Assembly (NCBI RefSeq): GCF_021246445.1
Contig: NZ_JAJQXW010000003.1
Coordinates: forward strand, 186,001 to 250,000
Length of the DNA stretch: 64,000 nucleotides
Direction of reading: 5' to 3'
Origin: Rhabdothermincola salaria
GTDB lineage: Bacteria > Actinomycetota > Acidimicrobiia > Acidimicrobiales > Acidimicrobilacustridaceae
In this document: positions 10,351 to 18,494 of the stretch, one piece after another
Numbering within the stretch: position 1 is the first letter of the stretch
Layout of the letters: every line of letters starts with the position of its first letter
The notes under the pieces: model-generated
What the model was told of the DNA's origin: nothing
Databases searched by the model: none
What the model saw: the letters and a program-made list of their open reading frames with translations, nothing else
Position numbers and translations under genes: made by a program

Positions 10351-11142
10351 GTGAGCGCCACCCCGGAACGACACGACCCCACCGACACCGCCGACGACCA
10401 TGCCCTGGCCGCCCGCCTGGCCACCGGGGCCGGGGAGCTGCTGTTGGGCCTGCGCTCCGAGCTCTCCGCCGAAGGGGCCGACGAGCGGACCATCAAGGAC
10501 GCCGGCGACCTGCGGTCCCACGACTGGCTCATGGCCGAGCTGGCCACCGCCCGACCCGCCGATGCCGTGCTCTCCGAGGAGGGCAAGGACGACCAGGTCC
10601 GACTCCGGGCGTCTCGGGTGTGGATCGTCGACCCGCTCGACGGCACGCGCGAGTTCGGCGAAGGACGTGACGATTGGGCCGTGCACGTGGCCCTCTCCGT
10701 CGACGGTGTCCCGGTCGTGGGGGCGGTGGCCCTCCCCGGGCTCGACCTCACCCTCGCCAGCGCGCCGGCCGCCACCGTGCCGGCCCGACCCGATGGCGCG
10801 CCCGTGCGCCTGGTCGTGAGCCGGAGCCGTCCGCCGGCCCTCGCCACCGCCGTGGCCGCCTCGCTCGGCGGCGAGCTGCTCCCCATGGGCTCGGCCGGCG
10901 CCAAGGCCATGGCCGTGGTGCGGGGCGAGGCCGACGTCTACGTGCACGGCGGCGGTCAGTACGAGTGGGACAACTGCGCGCCGGCGGCGGTGGCGCTGGC
11001 CGCCGGGCTGCACGTGTCGAGGCTCGACGGCTCGCCCCTGCGCTACAACAACGCCGATCCCTACCTCCCCGACCTCGTCGTGTGCCGGGCCGAGCTGGCC
11101 GACGACGTGCTGGCGGCAGTGGCGGCCGCGGGCGAGGTCTGA
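10351..11142 (+). CDS. cysQ: 3'(2'),5'-bisphosphate nucleotidase / inositol monophosphatase family
   Basis: A 263-residue Mg-dependent phosphatase. 'VWIVDPLDGTREF' is the classic IMPase motif supplying metal-binding Asp residues, with Glu in 'LSEEGKDD' and Asp in 'YEWDNCAPAAV' completing the site. The sequence is closest to mycobacterial CysQ, which removes the 3'-phosphate of PAP left over from sulfate assimilation and can also act on inositol-1-phosphate and fructose-1,6-bisphosphate. GTG start at 10351, preceded by ACGGAG. It is divergent from the DinB gene and convergent with the DUF2254 gene, and no sulfate-assimilation genes are adjacent. Confidence 0.85.
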   Translation: MSATPERHDPTDTADDHALAARLATGAGELLLGLRSELSAEGADERTIKDAGDLRSHDWLMAELATARPADAVLSEEGKDDQVRLRASRVWIVDPLDGTREFGEGRDDWAVHVALSVDGVPVVGAVALPGLDLTLASAPAATVPARPDGAPVRLVVSRSRPPALATAVAASLGGELLPMGSAGAKAMAVVRGEADVYVHGGGQYEWDNCAPAAVALAAGLHVSRLDGSPLRYNNADPYLPDLVVCRAELADDVLAAVAAAGEV

Positions 11143-11196
11143 ACGAGGTCGCGGTCGGCCGCCGCCCCCCGGGCGCTGGTGACCTCTCGGGTTCGT

Positions 11197-12522
11197 TCAG
11201 CCCAACCCGAGCCGGTCGGGAGCCATCGCCCGCTCTCGCCACTCGCCGTCGGGCACGTGGCGAGCGACCTCCTCGGTGAGCAGACGACGCAGCACCTCGA
11301 CCGCCGCTTGGTCGTCGGGTCGTCGCGCCGCGGCCCGCACCGCGTCGAGCGCGGCCACCAGCCGCCGCGAGATCTGGGGCGAGGACGCGCCGTACAAGAT
11401 GATCTCGGTGAACCCGAGGTCGAGCAGGCGGCCGAAGGTGGCCACTGGCCGCACGACGCGCACCACGCCCTCGTCGTCGTGGTAGATGCCGTCGGGGTCC
11501 TCCCGCCCGGCGGCCAGCACCAGCAGCTCCTCGACGCGCTCCAACGCCTGGAGGGCCGTGGTCGGGTCGTTGACCGCCGGCGACAGGGCCTTGGAGGCCA
11601 CGTCGACGAGCTGGCGCAGCCCGTAGGAGGGGTCCTGGTAGAGGTTGCGCTCGACGCCGAGGTGGAAGGCAGAAGCCAACCGGGCGGGATCGACCGGGGT
11701 GCCACCGTGCAACCGGGCCACCAGCAGGCCGTGGTGCACGTGCACCCCGATCTCGGTGGTGAGCTCGATCACCGTGTCGTGGGCCACCGCCAGCTCCACC
11801 AGCGGGGGGATGCCGACGCCTTGCAGGACCCCGGACCGCCGGCGCCAGTGCACCACCGAGGTGATCGGGCCCAGCTCGGGAACCTCGACCGGCTCGTCGT
11901 GACCCGTGGCCGCCCGGTTGGCGACCACCGCCCGGCGGGTCTCCTCGGCGATCGTCTCGACCACGACGCTCACCTGCATGGCCCGCACGATGGCGTGCAC
12001 GTAGAAGACGAACACGACGAGGCAACCCATCGTGCCCAAGACCACCATCAGCAATGAGAAGACGGGGACGAAGGGGTCGCGGCCCAGCTCGCCCTCGAGG
12101 CCGGGTGCACCGGCGTCGAGCTGCAGCATCACCATCAAGGCGAAGAGGAACGTGCCCAGGAAGATGCCGAGCGTGAACTTGGTCAGGGGGGCCCGCACGA
12201 AGGTGCGCAGCAGGCGGGGCGAGTACTGCTGGCTGGCCAGCTGCAGGGCCACGATGGTGATCGAGAACACCACACCGAGGAAGGTGAGCAACGCCGGCGC
12301 GATGGTCGTGATGACGGCGCGGGCGTCCTCGACCGACCACCACGTGGCGTCGGCCTCGGGCTCGTAGGCGATGGCCTCGTCGATCCCCTCGCTGACCAGC
12401 CCCAACACGAAGGCCACGGCGAGGCACCCCATGGGGACGACCCACAGCGAGGAGCGGATCGTCTCGACCCACTGCGACCGCTGGGTGTTGCGTCGTTCGA
12501 TGGGCGCGACCGTGCTCGACAT
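11197..12522 (-). CDS. DUF2254 family membrane protein
   Basis: A 441-residue protein with four predicted N-terminal transmembrane helices ('LWVVPMGCLAVAFVLGLV', 'VITTIAPALLTFLGVVFSIT', 'FTLGIFLGTFLFALMVM', 'LLMVVLGTMGCLVVFVFYV') and a cytoplasmic half after about residue 165. The conserved 'ALQLASQQYSPRLLRTF' between helices 2 and 3 and the 'SPAVNDPTTALQALERV' segment identify the DUF2254 family. No biochemical function is established; the helix arrangement and soluble domain are reminiscent of a channel or regulator. It stands alone, divergent from the ABC1 kinase gene 113 bases away. Confidence 0.85.
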   Translation of the reverse strand: MSSTVAPIERRNTQRSQWVETIRSSLWVVPMGCLAVAFVLGLVSEGIDEAIAYEPEADATWWSVEDARAVITTIAPALLTFLGVVFSITIVALQLASQQYSPRLLRTFVRAPLTKFTLGIFLGTFLFALMVMLQLDAGAPGLEGELGRDPFVPVFSLLMVVLGTMGCLVVFVFYVHAIVRAMQVSVVVETIAEETRRAVVANRAATGHDEPVEVPELGPITSVVHWRRRSGVLQGVGIPPLVELAVAHDTVIELTTEIGVHVHHGLLVARLHGGTPVDPARLASAFHLGVERNLYQDPSYGLRQLVDVASKALSPAVNDPTTALQALERVEELLVLAAGREDPDGIYHDDEGVVRVVRPVATFGRLLDLGFTEIILYGASSPQISRRLVAALDAVRAAARRPDDQAAVEVLRRLLTEEVARHVPDGEWRERAMAPDRLGLG

Positions 12523-12635
12523 GGCCTCGCGAGTCTGACCGAACCGCCGCCGCGAGGGAGGGACCTCGTCGGCCCGCCCGGCACCTGTGCGCCCGACCGA
12601 GGCAGCCGGGGACCCGCTCCGTACACTCGGCCCCG

Positions 12636-14261
12636 ATGGCCGTGACTCCCCCCACCGAGCCCCTCTCCCGCCCCGAGGACGATGCCCCGAACGACCTGTC
12701 GATCGGGGCCTTCTCCGACGACCCGCCGTGGCTGGTCGACCCCGAGGTGATGCCCTGGCGGGAGGCCGTCGACGCCGTGCGCTGGGTCACCCGGGCCCAG
12801 CTCCCCGACCTCATCCGACCTCGCCGACTCCCACGCGGTCGTCGGGTCTTCACCGTCGTGCGCCGCCTCGGCACCGCCCTGTTGCCCTGGTACCTGATCG
12901 ACCGGCGCAAGGGACGCGAGCTCAGCCGGGCCGGCCTCTCTCGACGGTTGCGCATCGCCGCCGAGCACCTCGGCCCCACCTACATCAAGCTCGGTCAGAT
13001 CATCTCCTCCGGTGAGGGGCTCTTCCCCGAGGAGCTGGTGACCGAGTTCAAGAAGTGCCGGGATCAGGTCCCGCCCCAACCGTTCCGCGACGTGCGCACC
13101 ATCATCGAGACCGACTTCGGGCGGCCCCTCGAGGACGTCTTCGCCGCGTTCGAGCGCACGCCGTTGGCGGCAGCATCGATCGCCCAGGTGCACGCCGCCA
13201 CCCTCCACACCGGCGAGCAGGTGGTGGTGAAGGTGCAGCGGCGCACCGTGGGCGAGCGGGTCCACGCCGACCTCGAGGTCATGGCGTGGCTGGCCCCGTT
13301 CCTCGTCGGCCGCATCCCGATCGCCGCGCTGGCCAACCCGCCGGCGCTGGTCGAGCTGTTCGCCGAGACGATCACCGAGGAGCTCGACTTCCGGCTCGAG
13401 GCCCAGAACATGCTCGACGTGGCGGCGTCGTTCGTCGAGCTCGGGCAGCGCGGCTACGTGGTGCCCCGCCCCCACCCCGAGCTCGTCACCCCCCGTGTGC
13501 TCGTCATGGAGCGCCTCGACGGCTTCAACTTCGACGACGTCGCCGCCATGAAGGACGCCGGCGTGGACACCCACGCGGTGGTGCGCACCGGCATGATCGG
13601 GTTCATGGAAGGGGCCCTCATCTGTGGCATCTTCCACGGCGACCTGCACGGCGGGAACCTGTTCGTGATGGCCGACGGCCGCACCGCCCTGCTCGACTTC
13701 GGCATCACCGGGCGCATGGGGGAGGCGCAGCGCCTGGCGTTCCTGCGCCTGTTGCTGGGGGCGACCACCAACGACGTGCGCACCCAGCTGGCCGCCCTGC
13801 GCGACCTGGGAGCGCTGCCCCTCGACACCGACCTCGAACAGGTCATCGTCGATCTCGACCTCGAAGGCGCCCCCATCGACCCGACGTCGTTGACGCCCGA
13901 CGAGATGATCCACGAGATCCAGCGGGTGGTGAAGCTGCTGCTGGGCTACGGCGCCCGGATGCCCAAGGAGCTCATGCTCTACGTCAAGAACCTGGTGTTC
14001 CTCGACGGGGCCATCGCCCGCCTCGCCCCCGACCTCGACCTTTTCGCCGAGATCACCAGCATCGCCATGCACTTCACCCAGACCCACGGCCAGCGGATCT
14101 TCACCGACATCGGGGTCGATGCCGCCGGCGTCGAGTTCGACTTCACCGGGGTGAAGGCCGGGTTCGGCGTCGACCCGGGCATGGAGCGCCTCACCTACCG
14201 CGAGCTGCAGGCCCGGCGTGAGCTGATCCGCTCCCGCTTCGAGGACCGCGAGGTCTCCTGA
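12636..14261 (+). CDS. ABC1/AarF/UbiB family atypical kinase
   Basis: A 541-residue protein kinase-like protein. The family hallmark 'LGPTYIKLGQ' (KxGQ, near residue 118), the Ala-rich nucleotide loop 'PLAAASIAQVHAA', the lysine in 'VVVKVQRRTV', the catalytic 'HGDLHGGNL' and metal-binding 'LLDFGITGRMG' are all present. UbiB/COQ8 proteins are ATPases that support isoprenoid quinone synthesis or lipid handling at the membrane. Actinobacteria use menaquinone, so the role here may be in quinone or lipid trafficking rather than ubiquinone synthesis. A C-terminal hydrophobic anchor like that of E. coli UbiB is not obvious. Start ATG 12636. Confidence 0.88.
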   Translation: MAVTPPTEPLSRPEDDAPNDLSIGAFSDDPPWLVDPEVMPWREAVDAVRWVTRAQLPDLIRPRRLPRGRRVFTVVRRLGTALLPWYLIDRRKGRELSRAGLSRRLRIAAEHLGPTYIKLGQIISSGEGLFPEELVTEFKKCRDQVPPQPFRDVRTIIETDFGRPLEDVFAAFERTPLAAASIAQVHAATLHTGEQVVVKVQRRTVGERVHADLEVMAWLAPFLVGRIPIAALANPPALVELFAETITEELDFRLEAQNMLDVAASFVELGQRGYVVPRPHPELVTPRVLVMERLDGFNFDDVAAMKDAGVDTHAVVRTGMIGFMEGALICGIFHGDLHGGNLFVMADGRTALLDFGITGRMGEAQRLAFLRLLLGATTNDVRTQLAALRDLGALPLDTDLEQVIVDLDLEGAPIDPTSLTPDEMIHEIQRVVKLLLGYGARMPKELMLYVKNLVFLDGAIARLAPDLDLFAEITSIAMHFTQTHGQRIFTDIGVDAAGVEFDFTGVKAGFGVDPGMERLTYRELQARRELIRSRFEDREVS

Positions 14262-14440
14262 GCGTGGTGGTCGGGCGCCACCGCCTCGGCGACGTCGTGC
14301 TCGCCCGCGCCGCGGACCGTCGAGAGCCACCCGGAGCCGGCTGACCAACACCCCGGCGCACCGGTCCCCGGTTGGCGGAAGCACACCCTGCGACCCCTAC
14401 TGTGAAGCGCTTCGACCGACGCAGGGGGATGGGACCAGCC

Positions 14441-15928
14441 GTGACCGAGATGTCCGTCGTGGAGCCGACGGCGGCCCGATCCGGCGAGGGCGGCTGGCGG
14501 GAGCTGGCGACGGCGGCGTTCGTCGTCGTGATCTGCGCCCAGGCCGCCTCGGGCATGGTGCAGGGCGCGGCGCCGATGGCGCTACCGGCCATCAGCGCCG
14601 ACCTCGGGGCCTCCAGCAGCGCCATCCAGTGGTACGCCTCGCTGTTCCCCCTCGGCTTCGCTCTCGTCTTGATCCTCGCCGGACGCGTGGGAGACCTCTT
14701 CGGGACCCGACGGCTGTTGCTGCTCGGCTACGGCGCCGTGGTGGCCGCCCTGGTGCTCAGCGCGGTGGCGCCGACCACCCCCGTCCTGCTCGTGGCCCGA
14801 CTCCTGCAGGGCGTGGCCACCGGGGTCATGGCCCCGCAGCTGTCGGCCACGATCCAGCGCCTGTTCCAGGGCCACGGCCGCACCCGGGCCTTCGCCGTGT
14901 TCTTGATGGCCACCGGTGGTTCGTTCATGCTCGGCCAGCTGGTCACCGGTGCCCTCATCACGTCGGACCTCATGGGCCTGAGCTGGCGCTGGGCCTACCT
15001 CCCGTCCATCCCCTTCGCCCTGGCGACGCTCGTCGCCGCCTGGCGCGTGCTGCCCCGCACCTTCCGGGGCACCGCCGGGCGTCTCGACCTCGTGGGCGCC
15101 GCCGCGCTGGGCATCACCGCCTTCTTGTTGATGTTCCCGGCCATCCAGGGTCGCAACGCCGGATGGCCGCTGTGGCTCGTCGTGATGTTGGGGTCGTCCG
15201 TCCCCGCCTTCCTCGCCTTCCTCGCCTACGAACGGCGGGTGATCGACCGGGGCGGGGATCCGCTGGTGAACCCGACGCTGTTCGCCATCTCGTCGTTCCG
15301 GGTCGGGAACCTCATCACCGTCGCCGTCAGCCTGATCACCTACGCGGTGCCGATCTACATGATCCTGACCATCCAGTCCGGCTTCGGGCGCACGCCGTTC
15401 GAGGCGGCGCTGCTCACCGCTCCCATGCCCTTCGCCAACATGTTCGGTGCGCTGCTCGCCGCTCCACTGGTTCGCCGCCTGGGCCGAGGCGCCGTCGCCG
15501 TGGGCGGGCTGCTGACCGGCCTGTCGTCGATCCTGGTCCTGGTGGCCACCGCCGGGTCCCCCGACACGGTCGAGGCCACCCACCTCCTCCCGGGCATCGC
15601 CCTGCTCGGCTTCGCCTCGGGCATCTCGATCGCGTCGACCATGAGCATCGTGCTCCACGAGGTGCCCCCGGCCTACGCCGGGGCGGCGGCCGGGGTGCAG
15701 TCCACCAGCCTCCAGCTCGCCGGTGCGGTGGGCATCGCCTTCTTCGGCATGGTCTTCTACGGCGCGATCGCCGAGTCCACCGACAAGGCGGCCTACCTCA
15801 CCGCCATCACCGACGTGCAGTGGATCGCCGTCGGTCTGGCCCTGCTGCAGACCATGGCGGTCGTGTTCCTGCCTCGCCACCGACCTCAGCCACTCGATCC
15901 CGCCGTTCCCCTCGACGCAACGGCATGA
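14441..15928 (+). CDS. MFS transporter, DHA2 (EmrB/QacA) family
   Basis: About 495 residues with 13-14 hydrophobic helices, typical of 14-helix DHA2 drug/proton antiporters. 'SSSAIQWYASLFPLGFALVLILAGRVGDLFGTRR' contains the family helix 2 and the motif A loop (G-RVGD-GTRR), written here as separated landmarks; 'LLQGVATGVMAPQ' is the helix 4 motif. It likely exports amphipathic compounds. The frame is open back to 14372. GTG 14441 follows an AGGGGGA run at 14423-14429 and leaves a short cytoplasmic leader before helix 1; ATG 14450 or 14429 are possible. No TetR or MarR regulator lies next to it. A 179-base gap before it holds nothing recognisable. Confidence 0.82.
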   Translation: MTEMSVVEPTAARSGEGGWRELATAAFVVVICAQAASGMVQGAAPMALPAISADLGASSSAIQWYASLFPLGFALVLILAGRVGDLFGTRRLLLLGYGAVVAALVLSAVAPTTPVLLVARLLQGVATGVMAPQLSATIQRLFQGHGRTRAFAVFLMATGGSFMLGQLVTGALITSDLMGLSWRWAYLPSIPFALATLVAAWRVLPRTFRGTAGRLDLVGAAALGITAFLLMFPAIQGRNAGWPLWLVVMLGSSVPAFLAFLAYERRVIDRGGDPLVNPTLFAISSFRVGNLITVAVSLITYAVPIYMILTIQSGFGRTPFEAALLTAPMPFANMFGALLAAPLVRRLGRGAVAVGGLLTGLSSILVLVATAGSPDTVEATHLLPGIALLGFASGISIASTMSIVLHEVPPAYAGAAAGVQSTSLQLAGAVGIAFFGMVFYGAIAESTDKAAYLTAITDVQWIAVGLALLQTMAVVFLPRHRPQPLDPAVPLDATA

Positions 15929-15982
15929 CCCACCGCCGACTCGGGCCTGGCTCGCGAGCACCTCGGCGGGTATCGCCTCCGG

Positions 15983-16186
15983 TTGACCTTCGCCGACGGC
16001 TTGGTCGGTGACGTGGACCTCACCGACCGTTGTGCGAACCCACGGGGACCGATGTTCGAGCCACTTCGCGACGTCGAGTTCTTCGCCCGGGTTGCGATGG
16101 ATCGCGAACTCGGCACCGTGGTCTGGCCGAACGGCGCTGACCTCGCTCCCGAGGCCCTCCACGAGCAAGCCCTGAGCCTCGCCTGA
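15983..16186 (+). CDS. DUF2442-like small protein, 5' end uncertain or broken
   Basis: The segment 'GPMFEPLRDVEFFARVAMD' followed by 'LGTVVWPNGADLAPEALHE' is a clear DUF2442 match. The homologous sequence starts upstream at 'GGYRLRLTFADG' (from 15965), but that frame has no ATG, GTG or TTG between the MFS stop at 15926-15928 and a TTG at 15983. An ATG at 15925 overlaps the MFS stop but is in another frame that ends early. Either the TTG is used and the first strand is cut short, or a frameshift has separated start and body. DUF2442 proteins often pair with DUF4160 proteins; none is visible here. Function unknown. Confidence 0.5.
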   Translation: MTFADGLVGDVDLTDRCANPRGPMFEPLRDVEFFARVAMDRELGTVVWPNGADLAPEALHEQALSLA

Positions 16187-16329
16187 AAGGCACCTCCATC
16201 CGGCGTTCGGAGATGCTCGCCCGGCGATGACCGCCCCCAACTCGTAACCTCCGGGGCATAGGGCAGCGCGGGACTCATGCGCATCGGCTGGAGATGCGAA
16301 CCGCGGCTGCTCCGATGGGAGCGCGTGCC

Positions 16330-16977
16330 ATGTCCTTCTTCGGACCTCCGCCGGATTCCCCGACCGGGATGCCGATGGAGCCCCCGAAGTGGGGCCCACC
16401 AGTGTGGGATCGGCCCGCGGAGGACACTCTCGGGGTCTCAGTCGGCATGTCAGTGGTCTTGGCGGTCACCGACGAGCACGCCGTCGTCTTCGACAACGTG
16501 CACGCCTTCTCCAACGGCTTCACGTTCGACTTGGTACAGATGCGCAACCCGAACATCCCGGTTGACTTCTCACAGATGCACCAGCGGCCCATGTTCATGA
16601 ACGGTCCGCGACTTGGCTTTGAGTTCGTCGACGGATCCATCGTCACCACCGAGCAGCCAGGGATTCCAGCAGTACCTGGCGGCGGAGCTCCCGGCGGGTG
16701 GTCATCGACGACCATCTCGGCCGCAGCGGCCTCCTCGGAGAGGCCAGGCTTCGACGCCGAAGGTGTGCCGACCGGGCACGTGCTGCGAACGCGCGGCAGC
16801 GGCGGGTCCCAGTACCGGCAAGCCACCGAGCTCTGGTGCTTCCGTCTACCGCCACCGGGACCGATGACGATCCATGCCGACTGGCCCGATCACTTTGACG
16901 AAGTGGCCATCGATGTCGACGCCACTCCGATCGTCGACGCCGCGGGCCGTTCGAGGATCCTGTGGCCTAGAACGTGA
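16330..16977 (+). CDS. Conserved actinobacterial protein of unknown function
   Basis: A 215-residue protein, acidic and Pro/Gly-rich, with no signal peptide or membrane helix. It begins with a short Pro-rich leader ('MSFFGPPPDSP'). The C-terminal segment 'ELWCFRLPPPGPMTIHADWP' resembles a motif I recall from uncharacterised actinobacterial proteins, in which a 'W..PLPPPGPL' stretch is followed by a Trp-Pro pair. The central part ('DEHAVVFDNVHAFSNGFTF') looks beta-rich. ATG 16330 was preferred to the in-frame ATG at 16294. It lies within the low-density accessory pocket and has no clear operon partner. Confidence 0.6.
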   Translation: MSFFGPPPDSPTGMPMEPPKWGPPVWDRPAEDTLGVSVGMSVVLAVTDEHAVVFDNVHAFSNGFTFDLVQMRNPNIPVDFSQMHQRPMFMNGPRLGFEFVDGSIVTTEQPGIPAVPGGGAPGGWSSTTISAAAASSERPGFDAEGVPTGHVLRTRGSGGSQYRQATELWCFRLPPPGPMTIHADWPDHFDEVAIDVDATPIVDAAGRSRILWPRT

Positions 16978-16992
16978 CCCGCATAGCCGGTG

Positions 16993-17157
16993 CTACGGGG
17001 CGCCCGGCTGGGAACGAGCGACCAAGACGCCAGATGGATGTGCCGGACCTGCGTCGCCGTCCTGGCGAGTGCAGCGGGTTCCAACGACCACTGCAAAGAC
17101 CAGGAGGGCCACGAAGAAAGCGGCGATGATCCACTGCGTTCTCGTCTCAGGTGTCAC
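16993..17157 (-). CDS. Small single-span membrane protein
   Basis: A 54-residue reading frame starting at GTG 17157, with AGGAGAG directly upstream at ideal spacing. Residues 8-26 ('QWIIAAFFVALLVFAVVVG') form one strong hydrophobic helix, followed by a short basic patch and a hydrophilic tail. No homologue is recognised. The good ribosome site and well-formed helix support a real gene, but the length makes it uncertain. Confidence 0.45.
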   Translation of the reverse strand: MTPETRTQWIIAAFFVALLVFAVVVGTRCTRQDGDAGPAHPSGVLVARSQPGAP

Positions 17158-17275
17158 GGCTCTCCTCAGCGTCCCAGCTGCGCCGATGGGCTGGCAAACG
17201 CGTCCGAGCGTGAGACGACGCGGGCCTCTCTCCGGTTCCCGTGTCACCCACTCCCGGCGTTCAGAGGCACTTGGC

Positions 17276-17638
17276 TTACTCGTGGAGAGCCTCGGAGACG
17301 ATGAGATCGAGGCGTTGGCCCAGGTGATCGCGATAGAGGCCATTGCTGCTCCGGAGCTTCGCGCCCGGGAACGTGGCGCGCAGTGCTGCCTCAAGGGCGG
17401 CGCGTGCAGCTCTTGGATCCGGCGCCGCTCCGACCTCGTCTACAACCCGTGTTGCAACGTCATCCCAGTAGTTCCCGTCCCAGTGGCTCTCAGTCAGCCA
17501 TGGCTCCAACACCTCGACCTCGCGCATCGCTGCCGACCATCGTCGGACTAGCTCGTCCCGCGCCGCCGCCATAGGGCCCAACCTATCGATCAGCTGCCGC
17601 CACCCAGGAGCATCTCCTTGTCCCGGCGAAAGGGACAC
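17276..17638 (-). CDS. Hypothetical protein
   Basis: A 120-residue soluble, mostly helical protein from GTG 17638. The Trp-rich middle ('WLTESHWDGNYWDDVATRV') and a helical C-terminus ('DHLGQRLDLIVSEALHE') look like real protein rather than a shadow frame. It starts 9 bases after the stop of the 17648-17956 gene on the same strand, so the two probably form an operon. No family recognised. An internal ATG near 17572 is an alternative start. Confidence 0.5.
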   Translation of the reverse strand: MSLSPGQGDAPGWRQLIDRLGPMAAARDELVRRWSAAMREVEVLEPWLTESHWDGNYWDDVATRVVDEVGAAPDPRAARAALEAALRATFPGAKLRSSNGLYRDHLGQRLDLIVSEALHE

Positions 17639-17647
17639 GTCGTGCTG

Positions 17648-17956
17648 TCAGAAGTGCAGGCGCCGTCCCTGGTCTTCGTCATCCGGTGCGTCGTTGAAGT
17701 CTCTACCGATCAGCCAGACCAGCCCCCGCTCTGGTGTCCCGTCCGGCATCAAATCGCGGACCAGTGCGATCGACCACCGCCGATCGGGACCCGCCTCGGT
17801 ACGTGCCCAAGCGATGACCTCACTCACATCTGAGTCACTGATGTCGAAGGTCTCGGCCGAGTAGGACGGGCCGGCTCCGCTGAAGACGTACACCCGGAAG
17901 ACTGCTCCGTGGTCCTCCCAGCCGCAGTCTCGTTCATCCACAGGAGTGACGCGCAC
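17648..17956 (-). CDS. Hypothetical protein, first gene of a two-gene unit
   Basis: A 102-residue protein from GTG 17956, acidic, with an alternating beta/alpha feel: 'AVFRVYVFSGAG', 'DSDVSEVIAWARTEAG', 'RRWSIALVRDLM' and 'RGLVWLIGRDFND'. This pattern is seen in small immunity-like or unknown actinobacterial proteins, but no family can be named. It lies 9 bases upstream of the 17276-17638 gene, so the two are probably co-transcribed. No toxin gene is adjacent. Confidence 0.55.
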   Translation of the reverse strand: MRVTPVDERDCGWEDHGAVFRVYVFSGAGPSYSAETFDISDSDVSEVIAWARTEAGPDRRWSIALVRDLMPDGTPERGLVWLIGRDFNDAPDDEDQGRRLHF

Positions 17957-18045
17957 GCTCGGACCCTACCGATCAGACCTGGTTTCCTTCCGGCGTTCTG
18001 AGACGCGAGCGTGGCGGCGAGCAGGTCCCGGTTAGCGTCGCCCGA

Positions 18046-18396
18046 GTGGAAGTGGTTCAACCGGTGGGGAGGGTGGCTCGCGCAACGGTGCGAGTGGTGC
18101 TGGTCGGACTCCTTGCAACCACCGGTCTCATCGTCATCGGGGTGGCCCTCGCCTTTCACTTGTGGCAGAGGGAGGCGGCTCGGATCAGCTGCCCGATGGG
18201 CTACTTCTTCGATCCCGGAGATTGGATGGGGCTAGACCCGCCCGTGTGCCGGAGCGAGTCGGGCTCGTCAGCTCTACCCCTGATCCACGACTTGGCCTGG
18301 TGGGAGCCTTGGTGGTCCACCCTGCTCCTTGTGGCCGTGGTCCTGCTCTGCGTCGGGACAGTGCGGAAGCTGGGCGGCGTTGTCTGGCGCGTGTAG
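18046..18396 (+). CDS. Small two-helix membrane protein
   Basis: A 116-residue protein from GTG 18046 with two hydrophobic helices (about 17-40, 'VVLVGLLATTGLIVIGVALA', and about 90-107, 'STLLLVAVVLLCVGTV') separated by a roughly 50-residue loop containing two Cys residues and several Trp/Pro. The loop would face outside if the basic N-terminus is inside. Unknown function. A solitary gene in the accessory pocket. Confidence 0.5.
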   Translation: MEVVQPVGRVARATVRVVLVGLLATTGLIVIGVALAFHLWQREAARISCPMGYFFDPGDWMGLDPPVCRSESGSSALPLIHDLAWWEPWWSTLLLVAVVLLCVGTVRKLGGVVWRV

Positions 18397-18494
18397 ATCG
18401 CAGGCCACTCGGAGTCTCGTCGACGCCGAGAGGTCCCCCTATGGCCGGCGATCTGGGCACCAGGGAGACCGGGCGGTCGGGTGGTGGGCCTGTG

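Noticed and set aside
17276-18396. Toxin-immunity or toxin-antitoxin module in the small-gene pocket
   Set aside because: No toxin fold, RHS/WXG sequence or antitoxin DNA-binding motif was seen; only the size and spacing suggested it.
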